Shown here: positions 1 through 6,049 of the stretch, one piece after another
Numbering within the stretch: the stretch's first letter is position 1
Layout: the number at the start of each line of letters is the position of its first letter
From: Armatimonadota bacterium
GTDB lineage: Bacteria; Armatimonadota; Abditibacteriia; CG2-30-59-28
Assembly (NCBI GenBank): GCA_016199605.1
Contig: JACQGJ010000697.1
Location: 1-11,811 of the forward strand
DNA: 11,811 bases
Direction: 5' to 3'
Notes under the pieces: generated by a model
Database searches by the model: none
Told to the model about the DNA's origin: nothing
The model's input: only the letters and a program-made list of their open reading frames with translations
Program-made: the position numbers and the translations under genes

Positions 1-716
1 GGCGTTTCCTCCGATTGGGGAACCATGCCCACCGAAGTGGCATTAACCAGGATGTCAGCCTCAACCAAAGCGCCCGCCAGAGCTGTTTCCGTCAATTCAA
101 AGGCCCCGATTCCTTTGAATCCCTCTCGTTGGACTTCGTCGGCAATCGACTGTGCGCGGGACGGAGTTCGGTTGAAAATGAGAACTTCCTCCGCCCCTTC
201 TGCCGCAAATCTCTTCGCCAGGCATCGGGCTGCACCACCGGCCCCAATCAGAACCACCCGGCCGGCCTGAATCCGAACGCCGGCCTCTCCCAAGCTTCGC
301 ACCGCAGCATAGCCATCGGAGTTGTATCCGATTGCTCTACCGTTGTTCAAATGGACGAGATTCACCGTCCCCATCATGCGAGCCGACTCATCAAGCTCAT
401 CCAGGTAGTCCATGACTGCTACCTTGTGGGGGATTGTGACCATCAAACCGAGAAGGCCCAAGCCCTGTGCTCCTTTGACCACGCTCCCGAGATTCTCTGA
501 GGTCACATGAAAGGCGACATTGACAACGTTCAGACCCATTTGCCGCAGGGCGGCATTCTGAAGGATGGGAGTCATGGAGTGTTCGATGGGATCGCCGACT
601 ATGGCGATGCATCGGGTGGACGCGTCAATGACGCAGGTCGCTTCAGTAGCTATCGTTGATTCTCTCCCCCCAGATGATCTTCCTGAAGTTTCCCTCCCAT
701 AGAGCGGCCAGGTCAC
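1..716 (-). CDS. aroE: Shikimate dehydrogenase (NADP+), partial, C-terminus beyond the window
   Basis: The product should reduce 3-dehydroshikimate to shikimate with NADPH in the cytoplasmic pathway to chorismate and aromatic amino acids. Numbered from the GTG at 716-714, the substrate-binding motif reads VGDPIEHSMTP (40-50). The catalytic lysine lies in TIPHK (K98), followed by GTVN (N119) and GYNSDG (D134). A GAGGAA dinucleotide loop and an FNRT motif typical of NADP-specific members come next, then NATSVGM near the window edge. These motifs make the family assignment firm. The start is unclear: this GTG is the only ATG, GTG or TTG between an upstream in-frame stop and the first conserved strand. 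It overlaps the M48 gene by 74 bases and gives an N-terminus about 30 residues longer than usual. A rare ATT at 629-627 would fit the family length better. It is the last visible gene of the sigma-factor operon. Confidence 0.9.
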   Translation of the reverse strand, partial: MTWPLYGRETSGRSSGGRESTIATEATCVIDASTRCIAIVGDPIEHSMTPILQNAALRQMGLNVVNVAFHVTSENLGSVVKGAQGLGLLGLMVTIPHKVAVMDYLDELDESARMMGTVNLVHLNNGRAIGYNSDGYAAVRSLGEAGVRIQAGRVVLIGAGGAARCLAKRFAAEGAEEVLIFNRTPSRAQSIADEVQREGFKGIGAFELTETALAGALVEADILVNATSVGMVPQSEET

Positions 717-1902
717 TCTGGTTCACACCGGCGAGATCGGCGTCTGAAGACAACACGTCAACCAGCAACCGGGAGCGGACGAAAAGACTGGGCCGCGAAT
801 TTCCGTCTCGGATCTGAACCTCGTAAACCCTCAATCCCTGCCCCACAACCTCGTTGAATACGGCGACGAGCTTTTCCGCGCGTTCTTGCGCGGATTTCCC
901 CTCACCATCGGTCAACTGGCAGAGGACCTGTTTTCCAACTTTGACTTGCACGGAGGGGAGGCGCGCGTCGGGCGCCGCTTCAACGACCGCCTGCGGAACT
1001 GTCGTCACTGCGGCGCGGTTAAGCGGCAATCCCAAGGAGAGTATCTCCTTCTCTGCCGCTTCGATTCGTTCGGGTGTCGGTGGGTGCGTTCGGAAGATGC
1101 CGGGATCTGGGCCCTGGGGACGACGGTTCTCATCGCGCGCCAGGCGTTCAAGGAAGGTGAGAAGGCCAACCGGATTATAGGAGGTCTTCGAAAGATACTG
1201 AATGGCTGCCTGGTCTGCCTCCCCCTCCGCTTCGACGCCAAAGCCATTGATGATCGCCAGAGTCAGATACTGAGCGAAGACAGCGACATTCAGCCCGGAG
1301 GTGCTCCCCGAGGCGATCCCCACTCCCAACGCAAGAAGCTGCGCGAGCTGCAGCTTCTTCTCTTTGGCCAGGGCCTTCATGGCGTGGAACCTGGCGTTGT
1401 GTGCGATCTCATGGGCCAACACTCCCGCAAGCTCGTGATCGGACTGGGTGTAGTCCAGGAGACCTTTAGTCACATACACATACCCTCCCGGAAGGGTGAA
1501 GGCATTGGGAACTTTGGGATCGACGATCTTCACCTGGTACTGGATCAGCGGACGTTCCGACGCGGCCCCGATGGCCTTGCACATCTCCGCCAGCTTGGCC
1601 AGGACCGCTTTGTCATCGACAACCTTGAGTTTGGATTCGACTTCCTTCGCTCCCTCCTTGCCGAGTTCCTTCTCGCGTTCGGTGCTATCCTGGGGAGTGG
1701 GCTTCTTGGCGCTGGCGAAAACAACTCCTGTCAAGGACAAGAGACACAGGGCGAAAGCCCTTAGCCGCACCGGGGGACTGGAGCGCCTCTGTAGGGCGGG
1801 CAACTGTCGCGTGAACACGTTGCGTGAAGGCGGACCGGAAGCCTGGTTCACCGTTTTCGCAGCATAGTTCTTGAATTTCGATTGACAAAACAAAAGTCGC
1901 AT
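643..1902 (-). CDS. Exported M48-family zinc metalloprotease
   Basis: This is a zinc endopeptidase of family M48, probably periplasmic, of the type that degrades misfolded envelope proteins. From the ATG at 1902 (419 residues), HEIAH at about 164-168 supplies two zinc-binding histidines and the catalytic glutamate. The third ligand is probably E226 in EAEGEAD. A hydrophobic segment at about 47-65 ending in FASA looks like a signal peptide. The start is debatable. A GTG at 1962 overlaps the RseB-like stop (GTGA) but has a weak ribosome site. The ATG at 1902 has GGGAG eight bases upstream. A GTG at 1767 would begin directly at the signal peptide, giving a more normal leader, but lacks a clear ribosome site. 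About 100 residues after the peptidase domain have no assigned function. Its place after an RseB-like gene suggests it is an effector of the stress regulon, which is inference. Confidence 0.88.
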   Translation of the reverse strand: MRLLFCQSKFKNYAAKTVNQASGPPSRNVFTRQLPALQRRSSPPVRLRAFALCLLSLTGVVFASAKKPTPQDSTEREKELGKEGAKEVESKLKVVDDKAVLAKLAEMCKAIGAASERPLIQYQVKIVDPKVPNAFTLPGGYVYVTKGLLDYTQSDHELAGVLAHEIAHNARFHAMKALAKEKKLQLAQLLALGVGIASGSTSGLNVAVFAQYLTLAIINGFGVEAEGEADQAAIQYLSKTSYNPVGLLTFLERLARDENRRPQGPDPGIFRTHPPTPERIEAAEKEILSLGLPLNRAAVTTVPQAVVEAAPDARLPSVQVKVGKQVLCQLTDGEGKSAQERAEKLVAVFNEVVGQGLRVYEVQIRDGNSRPSLFVRSRLLVDVLSSDADLAGVNQSDLAALWEGNFRKIIWGERINDSY

Positions 1903-1958
1903 GACAGATTCTCCCGACGCCTGCTCACGGGCAAAGAGACCCGAGAGCCCGTTCCTGA

Positions 1959-3002
1959 TCACTTCAGCGATTCCGCAATCCGCTTGAGTTCCGATTCAGC
2001 AATATCCCCGACCACAACCATGCGGTAGTGCTTTCCGTTTTTCTTGACATCCACGGAAGGGGTCTTTCCTTCGAGTGAGCAGCAGGACGATTGCGTCCCG
2101 CTCGCACCTTGTTTTCTATGGAGCTGCTCGCAGGTAATCCGATCGACATCCACGGTAAAGATGGAGATCGTATTCAGTCCATCGACGTAACGAGACAGCA
2201 CCGCCTTATCGCCACAATCACACATCTTGCAACGGTAAAGGTAGTGTCGGTCCAACTCATAGCCTGCAGGCAAGTGCCTTGGCTCTGGCGCAGCCAGGCC
2301 ATACACTTCCTCCAACGTTTCACACGACAGCGGACGAGTCGCGGCGGTCGGGACCGAGATCAACCCACCCTCTTTGCTCGAAGGCACATTGAAGAGGGTG
2401 ACACCTTGCGGCAGGGAGTACTTGATCTTCTCAAAGATGGTCCGTGTTTTCAGTTTGCCGTCTGATTTGAACTCCTCATTCCGCAAAGTCACGAAAGTTC
2501 GCTGATCCACCCAAAGCCGGCGCCAAGCGTTAATCGCATGCCTGGGGCGAATCGTGAGAATGTAAACGGGCCGATTCGCCACAACACCAGCGGCATCGAG
2601 GGTCACTCGGTAGTTCCGCACGAGGAGGTCGAATCTCTGGTTGGCCTGCTCCTCGGTCACCCGACTGCCAGCCACGGTCACTTTCTTGAGGTCGGCATCG
2701 CTCTGCCAATTGCGCGTCCCGTCGCACCCGACGGTGACGCCAGCCAGTTCCCCGCTCAGATACTGAATTCTCTGTCGGTTTGCACCCTCGTGCCACACCT
2801 TCGCCCGGGTCTCAACCTCTTGTGGAAAGTAGCACTTGGTAAGGCTCGTGCCGGAGTAGGTCGCCGAAGACACAGCACGTTGGGCCTTTTCGAGCAGCAC
2901 GAGCGCTTCCACGCTTTCCTGGTGCTTGGAGAGCTGACGGAGCAAACCTGCACCCACAAGCGATCCGACAAGAAAGGTCAGAAAAGGTGTGGAACGTCTC
3001 AC
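1959..3002 (-). CDS. RseB/MucB-like periplasmic sigma-factor regulatory protein
   Basis: The likely role is to bind the periplasmic tail of the anti-sigma factor encoded just upstream and control its proteolysis, as RseB does with RseA. The 347 residues begin with an N-terminal hydrophobic segment (about 7-21) for export or anchoring. A lipoprotein-carrier-like domain follows (about 30-215), and then a C-terminal domain with LPAGYELDRHY and YVDGLNTISIF, which resembles the RseB C-terminal domain. The start is GTG at 3002-3000, preceded by GGAG eight bases away and only three bases after the anti-sigma stop. The stop overlaps a possible GTG of the M48 gene. Unusual features are a C-x2-C-x-C cluster (C258, C261, C263), C291 and an adjacent C307-C308 pair, all in the C-terminal domain. 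Sequence similarity is distant, and the assignment rests partly on gene order. Confidence 0.8.
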   Translation of the reverse strand: MRRSTPFLTFLVGSLVGAGLLRQLSKHQESVEALVLLEKAQRAVSSATYSGTSLTKCYFPQEVETRAKVWHEGANRQRIQYLSGELAGVTVGCDGTRNWQSDADLKKVTVAGSRVTEEQANQRFDLLVRNYRVTLDAAGVVANRPVYILTIRPRHAINAWRRLWVDQRTFVTLRNEEFKSDGKLKTRTIFEKIKYSLPQGVTLFNVPSSKEGGLISVPTAATRPLSCETLEEVYGLAAPEPRHLPAGYELDRHYLYRCKMCDCGDKAVLSRYVDGLNTISIFTVDVDRITCEQLHRKQGASGTQSSCCSLEGKTPSVDVKKNGKHYRMVVVGDIAESELKRIAESLK

Positions 3003-3005
3003 CGA

Positions 3006-3530
3006 TCAGTCTCCATTACGGATTGCTTGGGGAATCCGACGTTCAACAGAGGTGGTTACGAGGGAAGCCATCGCGCCCAACGCGACCGGGTCGGTGAACA
3101 ACTCACCACGATCCATGCTAATGTGCTGACTCAGGAAGGTTGCATTCGCGGTCGGAATCGCTGAGATGGTCCGGCTTTCGCGGAAGGTGGCCTTGAGAAA
3201 CAAAATCCCCCCCAGGAAAACCGCCAGACCTCCAGCCAGAGCAGGCGCCCTGGCCGAACCCCAATTCCAACTCCCCCCGAGAAAACGCAGTGCACGGTTC
3301 CTTGGTGGCTGCGAAACTCCAATCCGGCCTTCAACTCTTGTCCAGAGATCGACGGAGGGCTCCATCTCCGGAACGTGGTCCAGCCATTTCAGCGTACGCT
3401 CCAGAGAACTCCATTCCCGAGCGCAGCTTTGACAACATGCAAGATGACCGCGCAAGGAATCCTCCAGACGCGCGGTTACATTTTCCGTAGACAGGTCCGC
3501 AAGCCGCGACTGCACCTGCTTACAGTTCAT
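3006..3530 (-). CDS. Zinc-finger anti-sigma factor with one membrane span
   Basis: This 174-residue protein should hold the neighbouring ECF sigma factor inactive at the membrane. The cytoplasmic N-terminus has the zinc-binding anti-sigma pattern: C3 and then H29-x3-C33-x2-C36. A hydrophobic stretch at about 95-113 is a single transmembrane helix, followed by roughly 60 periplasmic residues available to a protease or to the RseB-like protein. The start is the ATG at 3530, with GGGAGGTG just upstream, and it places C3 as expected for the family. A longer in-frame reading from a TTG at 3653 has no family support. The gene is 138 bases from the sigma gene and 3 bases from the RseB-like gene. The order sigma, anti-sigma, RseB-like is the main support for the function. 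Confidence 0.9.
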   Translation of the reverse strand: MNCKQVQSRLADLSTENVTARLEDSLRGHLACCQSCAREWSSLERTLKWLDHVPEMEPSVDLWTRVEGRIGVSQPPRNRALRFLGGSWNWGSARAPALAGGLAVFLGGILFLKATFRESRTISAIPTANATFLSQHISMDRGELFTDPVALGAMASLVTTSVERRIPQAIRNGD

Positions 3531-3561
3531 GACAACACCTCCCGGTTGTAACACAGTCTTA

Positions 3562-3573
3562 GCGATATATCGC
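3562..3573. promoter_or_regulatory. Perfect 12-bp palindrome in the sigma/anti-sigma gap
   Basis: GCGATATATCGC is perfectly self-complementary and lies 32 bases upstream of the anti-sigma ATG. A second small dyad, GGTCTAAGACC (3582-3592), sits next to it. Either could be an operator or a short transcript hairpin. No known regulator site was recognised. Confidence 0.3.
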
Positions 3574-3602
3574 ACTTCGAGAGGTCTAAGACCGGTTCCA
3601 CT

Positions 3603-3627
3603 GACGACCCCCTCCCGATTGGGTTCC
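3603..3627 (-). promoter_or_regulatory. Candidate ECF-sigma promoter upstream of the anti-sigma gene
   Basis: Read on the minus strand, GGAAC (3627-3623) and CGTC (3606-3603) are separated by exactly 16 bases, which is typical of many ECF-sigma promoters (GGAAC-N16/17-CGTC). It lies about 73 bases before the anti-sigma ATG, inside the 138-base gap after the sigma gene. If real, the sigma factor would raise its own inhibitor and the rest of the operon. One match in a short gap is only moderate evidence. Confidence 0.4.
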
Positions 3628-3668
3628 ACAAAAAGGCCAGAGCGTTCTCTCAAGGATTCACGGCCGAG

Positions 3669-4271
3669 CTATCGTTTATCCTCCAGGTATCTCTCCAACC
3701 TCCGCTTTATCTCGTCTCTGCCGCGGGACAGCCGGGACTTGACCGTGCCGACGCGACATCCCACCACTTTCGCGATCTCCGTTACATCCATCCCCTGCAG
3801 ATGGTGAAGGATGACGACGCTACGGTAATGCTCCGGCAGGGCAGACACCGCGGTTCTCACGGCCTGTTGCATTTCTTCCCGCTCCACAATCCGTTCGGGA
3901 TTATCTGTCCAATCAGGAATCTCAATTGCGGAGCCCGCGCCTTCCTCATCGGGTCTTCCTCCCTGCTCGAGCGAATCCAGTCGAATGCGCCGGAACTTGC
4001 GCACGTGATCGCGACACAAGTTAATGGCAACGCGATAGATCCATGAGTTAAAGGCTTCTTCGGCGCGCAGGTCACTCAGTCCGTTGTAAATGCGGATGAA
4101 TACGTCCTGAGTTAAGTCGGTCGCGTCCTCCACGTCCCCCAACATCTGGTAGATCGCATTGTAGATCCGCTTCTCATACCGGCGATGGATCTCCTCAAAG
4201 GCTTTGCGGTCTCCATCCTTCGCCTTTATCACTAAGTCCGTGATCGGTGTGACACCTTCAGTGCCTGCCAA
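3669..4271 (-). CDS. ECF (RpoE-type) RNA polymerase sigma factor
   Basis: This 200-residue sigma-70-family protein should direct RNA polymerase to envelope-stress promoters. Region 2 spans about residues 10-95, with DATDLTQDVFIRIYNGL for core binding and FNSWIYRVAINLCRDHVRK for the -10 element. A variable acidic linker follows. Region 4 spans about 135-190 and includes LPEHYRSVVILHHLQGM and the helix-turn-helix DVTEIAKVVGCRVGTVKSRL. The absence of regions 1.1 and 3 and the short length mark it as ECF. The start is TTG at 4271-4269, with GAGGAG six bases upstream. It leads an operon with its anti-sigma factor, an RseB-like protein, an M48 protease and aroE. The rare TTG start may keep expression low. 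The exact ECF group cannot be assigned by eye. Confidence 0.96.
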   Translation of the reverse strand: MAGTEGVTPITDLVIKAKDGDRKAFEEIHRRYEKRIYNAIYQMLGDVEDATDLTQDVFIRIYNGLSDLRAEEAFNSWIYRVAINLCRDHVRKFRRIRLDSLEQGGRPDEEGAGSAIEIPDWTDNPERIVEREEMQQAVRTAVSALPEHYRSVVILHHLQGMDVTEIAKVVGCRVGTVKSRLSRGRDEIKRRLERYLEDKR

Positions 4272-4322
4272 GTCTTTCTCCTCAGTCTACACTTCGCGAG
4301 GAACTCCATTGAAAGCCGCGCA

Positions 4323-4343
4323 GCTTCGCCCTCGGGGCGAAGC
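4323..4343 (-). other. Perfect 9-bp hairpin at the predicted 5' end of the sigma-factor mRNA
   Basis: On the minus strand GCTTCGCCC, loop CGA and GGGCGAAGC form an unbroken GC-rich stem. The predicted transcription start, about seven bases after the -10 box, falls at about 4343, the outer base of the stem. The mRNA would thus begin with a hairpin, which can shield it from 5'-end-dependent decay. It ends about 50 bases before the TTG start and does not cover the ribosome site. Confidence 0.6.
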
Positions 4344-4349
4344 GGACGA

Positions 4350-4378
4350 ATTGTAACAAAGGACTTCGGCAGCGTCAA
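4350..4378 (-). promoter_or_regulatory. Sigma-70-type promoter of the sigma-factor operon
   Basis: On the minus strand, TTGACG (4378-4373) and TACAAT (4355-4350) are separated by exactly 17 bases. Each box matches consensus at five of six positions. The 5' leader to the TTG start would be about 72 bases. This implies housekeeping transcription of the operon. Confidence 0.75.
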
Positions 4379-4777
4379 TGCGGCCCGGGTGGAGAGAAAG
4401 ACCGAAGCAGGAGCGAAGAGGGATGATTGGGGGCTCAGGACGAAAAGTCGCCCTTCCCACGCTAAATACAGTGCCGTCGCGTATGGGAGTACACCTAAAT
4501 ATCCTGCCCGCAGGATGTGAGGACTGAGAGGTAGCCTGACTCCTTCACTTAAAAAGGTATGAAAGTGACGCAGGAAGATTGGGTGCTGGAAGGAAGGTTT
4601 ACACGGGGATCAACTTCGAAAGGCTGACACATGAGTCTGAAGATTAACTGCAGGATGACTTCTCTTGGCTTTAACGGATCTGCAATGAGGCGGGCTCCTT
4701 TGCTTGTGCTGTCTTGCGGCTTTTCTGCTCTCTTTACCAGGCTCGGCTTTGGTATGATAGTGCCTCAGATGATTGCG
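4379..4777. other. Intergenic region without a supported gene
   Basis: No reading frame here has a convincing ribosome site or recognisable product on either strand. Some secondary structure is visible. ATCCTGC-CC-GCAGGAT is a perfect dyad at 4501-4516, and CACTT...AAGTG arms flank an A-rich loop near 4546-4568. The part nearest 4818 would be the 3' region of the small Lys/Ala-rich gene. No known riboswitch or ncRNA family was recognised. Confidence 0.5.
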
Positions 4778-4802
4778 GGGTTGCGGGCTAGGCCCACAAC
4801 CC
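4778..4802 (-). terminator. 11-bp hairpin after the Lys/Ala-rich gene, possible terminator
   Basis: GGGTTGTGGGC, loop CTA and GCCCGCAACCC pair over eleven positions, including one G-T wobble. The stem lies 16 bases past the TAG of the small gene. No T-run follows on either strand, so it may be a non-canonical terminator or a 3' stabilising stem. Confidence 0.5.
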
Positions 4803-4818
4803 AGAGGATTGTACTACT

Positions 4819-4935
4819 CTACTTCTTTCCTGCTTTCTTAGCCGGTGCTGCTTTCTTGGCCGGTGCTGCTTTCTTGGCCGGTGCTGCTTTCTTGGCCGGT
4901 GCTGCTTTCTTGGCCGGTGCTTTCTTTGCCGCCAT
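4819..4935 (-). CDS. Small histone H1-like Lys/Ala/Pro repeat protein (38 aa)
   Basis: This small gene encodes MAAKKAP, four copies of AKKAAP, then AKKAGKK. The protein is strongly basic, with no acidic residues, and resembles the C-terminal tails of histone H1 and bacterial AlgP/HctB-like proteins that bind DNA or RNA. A nucleoid-associated or RNA-binding role in the cytoplasm is inferred. Evidence that it is a real gene: AGGAGGTGA eight bases before the ATG, a near-consensus promoter (5004-5032), a TAG stop and a strong hairpin 16 bases downstream. The other frames over this DNA give equally repetitive peptides but have no such signals. There is no folded domain before the repeats, unlike most H1-like bacterial proteins. 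It is transcribed alone, between the CAP gene and the sigma-factor operon. The repeat number may vary among strains. Confidence 0.85.
   Translation of the reverse strand: MAAKKAPAKKAAPAKKAAPAKKAAPAKKAAPAKKAGKK
4841..4921. repeat. 18-bp perfect tandem repeat within the Lys/Ala-rich gene
   Basis: Four identical copies of the 18-base unit GCCGGTGCTGCTTTCTTG (plus strand) run from 4841 to 4912, and half of a fifth continues to 4921. The sequence degenerates on both sides. The unit is a multiple of three, so copy-number change would add or remove one hexapeptide without a frameshift. Confidence 0.95.
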
Positions 4936-4968
4936 CTAATTCACCTCCTCTTGAGAAAGAAATTATCG

Positions 4969-4985
4969 CGAACTCGAAGAGTTCG
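4969..4985 (-). other. 7-bp hairpin in the leader of the Lys/Ala-rich gene
   Basis: CGAACTC, loop TTC (minus strand) and GAGTTCG form a perfect stem about a dozen bases after the predicted transcription start and about 33 bases before the ATG. It leaves the ribosome site free. It could stabilise the leader or serve as a binding site. Confidence 0.4.
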
Positions 4986-5003
4986 GTTTTCAAATCACGT
5001 CGA

Positions 5004-5032
5004 ATTATAACAAGGCGTGCCTCGAATCGCAA
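5004..5032 (-). promoter_or_regulatory. Strong sigma-70 promoter of the Lys/Ala-rich gene
   Basis: On the minus strand, TTGCGA (5032-5027) and a perfect TATAAT (5009-5004) have 17 bases between them. Upstream, at about 5046-5071, A- and T-tracts resemble an UP element. The transcript would have a leader of about 62 bases. High expression is expected. Confidence 0.8.
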
Positions 5033-5154
5033 ATCTCTGAGGATACTTTTTCGTCTCTTTTCAAAAAAAAGGTGCGCAAGAGATGAAAACAAAGGAGTTA
5101 TTCACAGGCAGGGCATGAAACTTGTGAGTGTTGCATAGACGCAATGATAAAAGG

Positions 5155-6006
5155 TCACGATTTCGCGAAAAGCTCTGTGATCCAAAAGTCGCCTCGTTCG
5201 TTTACCGCGAGCCCGATCCCGATCTGTGTTACATGAGTGTGAAGGATGTTCCCTCGGTGATGAGAACTGTTCATCAAGTCGGAATGCGCGATCCCCATGT
5301 TGGTTGCATTGAGACTATACTCCAAAGCCGACCATCGTTTCGACACGTTTTCGGCGATAATCCGAGGAACGCGGGCGAACTCTCGGTGATACCGATCGCG
5401 CGGAGTCAGCAGCCCGGGTGTGGGCGATTCGTGCGAGAAGTAGTTCTTGTCGCGCATTTCCTCACTATGCTTGCGCGCGACAACAGCCAGCGCTGGATTG
5501 ACCTCGAGTGACTTCAACCTGCGCGCGGTGCGGTCCGCATTAACCAAGTTCACCAGTTGCTCTTCGCAAGCGCGCAGTAACTCCGATGAGGGGTGAGGGG
5601 GTTGAAGGGAAGCTTCCTGCTCGCGACCGGCAAGCAGCCCGTTCTCCTCGATCGCCAGAGTCGCGAAGAGGTCTCCTGGCCGGAGTCTCAGGATTTCCCG
5701 GTATTGCTCCCTTGCTCTCTGTGACTCGTTCTTCCGATCGTAGAAGAAGGCGAGAACGAATCTCGCTTCGGCGCTTTCCGGCGCTCCGGCGACGGCCTTT
5801 TCGAGCAACCCGCGAGTGGTTGTCGGATCTCCCGTCAAAAGATTCTCAAGCGCCAGTCGAAAAGAATGATAGGCGATCCGTTGTTGGAGGTCCTTTGAGG
5901 AAGTGGCCGCGGTGGAGGAGGCGTTCGGAAGGCCGGAGACGGGGAGGAGCATGACTCCGACGAGGGGGTAGCAGGTGTTTAGAATCGATCGTTGAATTCT
6001 GCGCAT
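5155..6006 (-). CDS. Secreted TPR and CAP (SCP/PR-1, YkwD-like) domain protein
   Basis: The 283-residue product begins with MRRIQRS and a hydrophobic segment (about 8-27), a likely signal peptide. A TPR-like helical region follows (about 75-112: AEARFVLAFFYDRK, AREQYREILRLRPGD). A CAP domain occupies about 148-280. Conserved CAP features are HSEEM (H180), NYFSHES (H192), AEN (E219) and LMNSSHHRGNIL. YkwD-like CAP proteins are exported and often linked to the cell envelope, and their biochemical role is mostly unknown. The ATG at 6006 is chosen because it starts the signal peptide and has GGGAG and AGAGG nearby. A longer frame from a TTG at 6081 would run into mtaB. The gap to mtaB is 43 bases, so the two are probably co-transcribed. 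The TPR addition suggests protein contacts, which is inference. Confidence 0.85.
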   Translation of the reverse strand: MRRIQRSILNTCYPLVGVMLLPVSGLPNASSTAATSSKDLQQRIAYHSFRLALENLLTGDPTTTRGLLEKAVAGAPESAEARFVLAFFYDRKNESQRAREQYREILRLRPGDLFATLAIEENGLLAGREQEASLQPPHPSSELLRACEEQLVNLVNADRTARRLKSLEVNPALAVVARKHSEEMRDKNYFSHESPTPGLLTPRDRYHREFARVPRIIAENVSKRWSALEYSLNATNMGIAHSDLMNSSHHRGNILHTHVTQIGIGLAVNERGDFWITELFAKS

Positions 6007-6049
6007 GGCCTCTGGTCTCCCGTCCTCTGAGAACGTTGGGATAAAGTCT

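Noticed and set aside
886..1764. Plus-strand 292-residue open frame
   Set aside because: It is a shadow of the M48 gene, whose HEIAH motif and signal peptide lie on the other strand. No family was recognised in the plus frame.
3531..3653. N-terminal extension of the anti-sigma factor from a TTG at 3653
   Set aside because: The extra 41 residues match nothing. The ATG at 3530 has a good ribosome site and starts at the zinc finger as the family does.
4631..4939. Plus-strand 102-residue frame ending in FLAGAA repeats
   Set aside because: It is the antisense of the 18-bp array. It has no ribosome site and no recognisable N-terminal domain, while the minus frame has promoter, ribosome site and hairpin.
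4838..5092. Minus-strand 84-residue frame with GQESST repeats
   Set aside because: It is out of frame with the strong ribosome site, and it runs through the promoter and leader of the Lys/Ala-rich gene.
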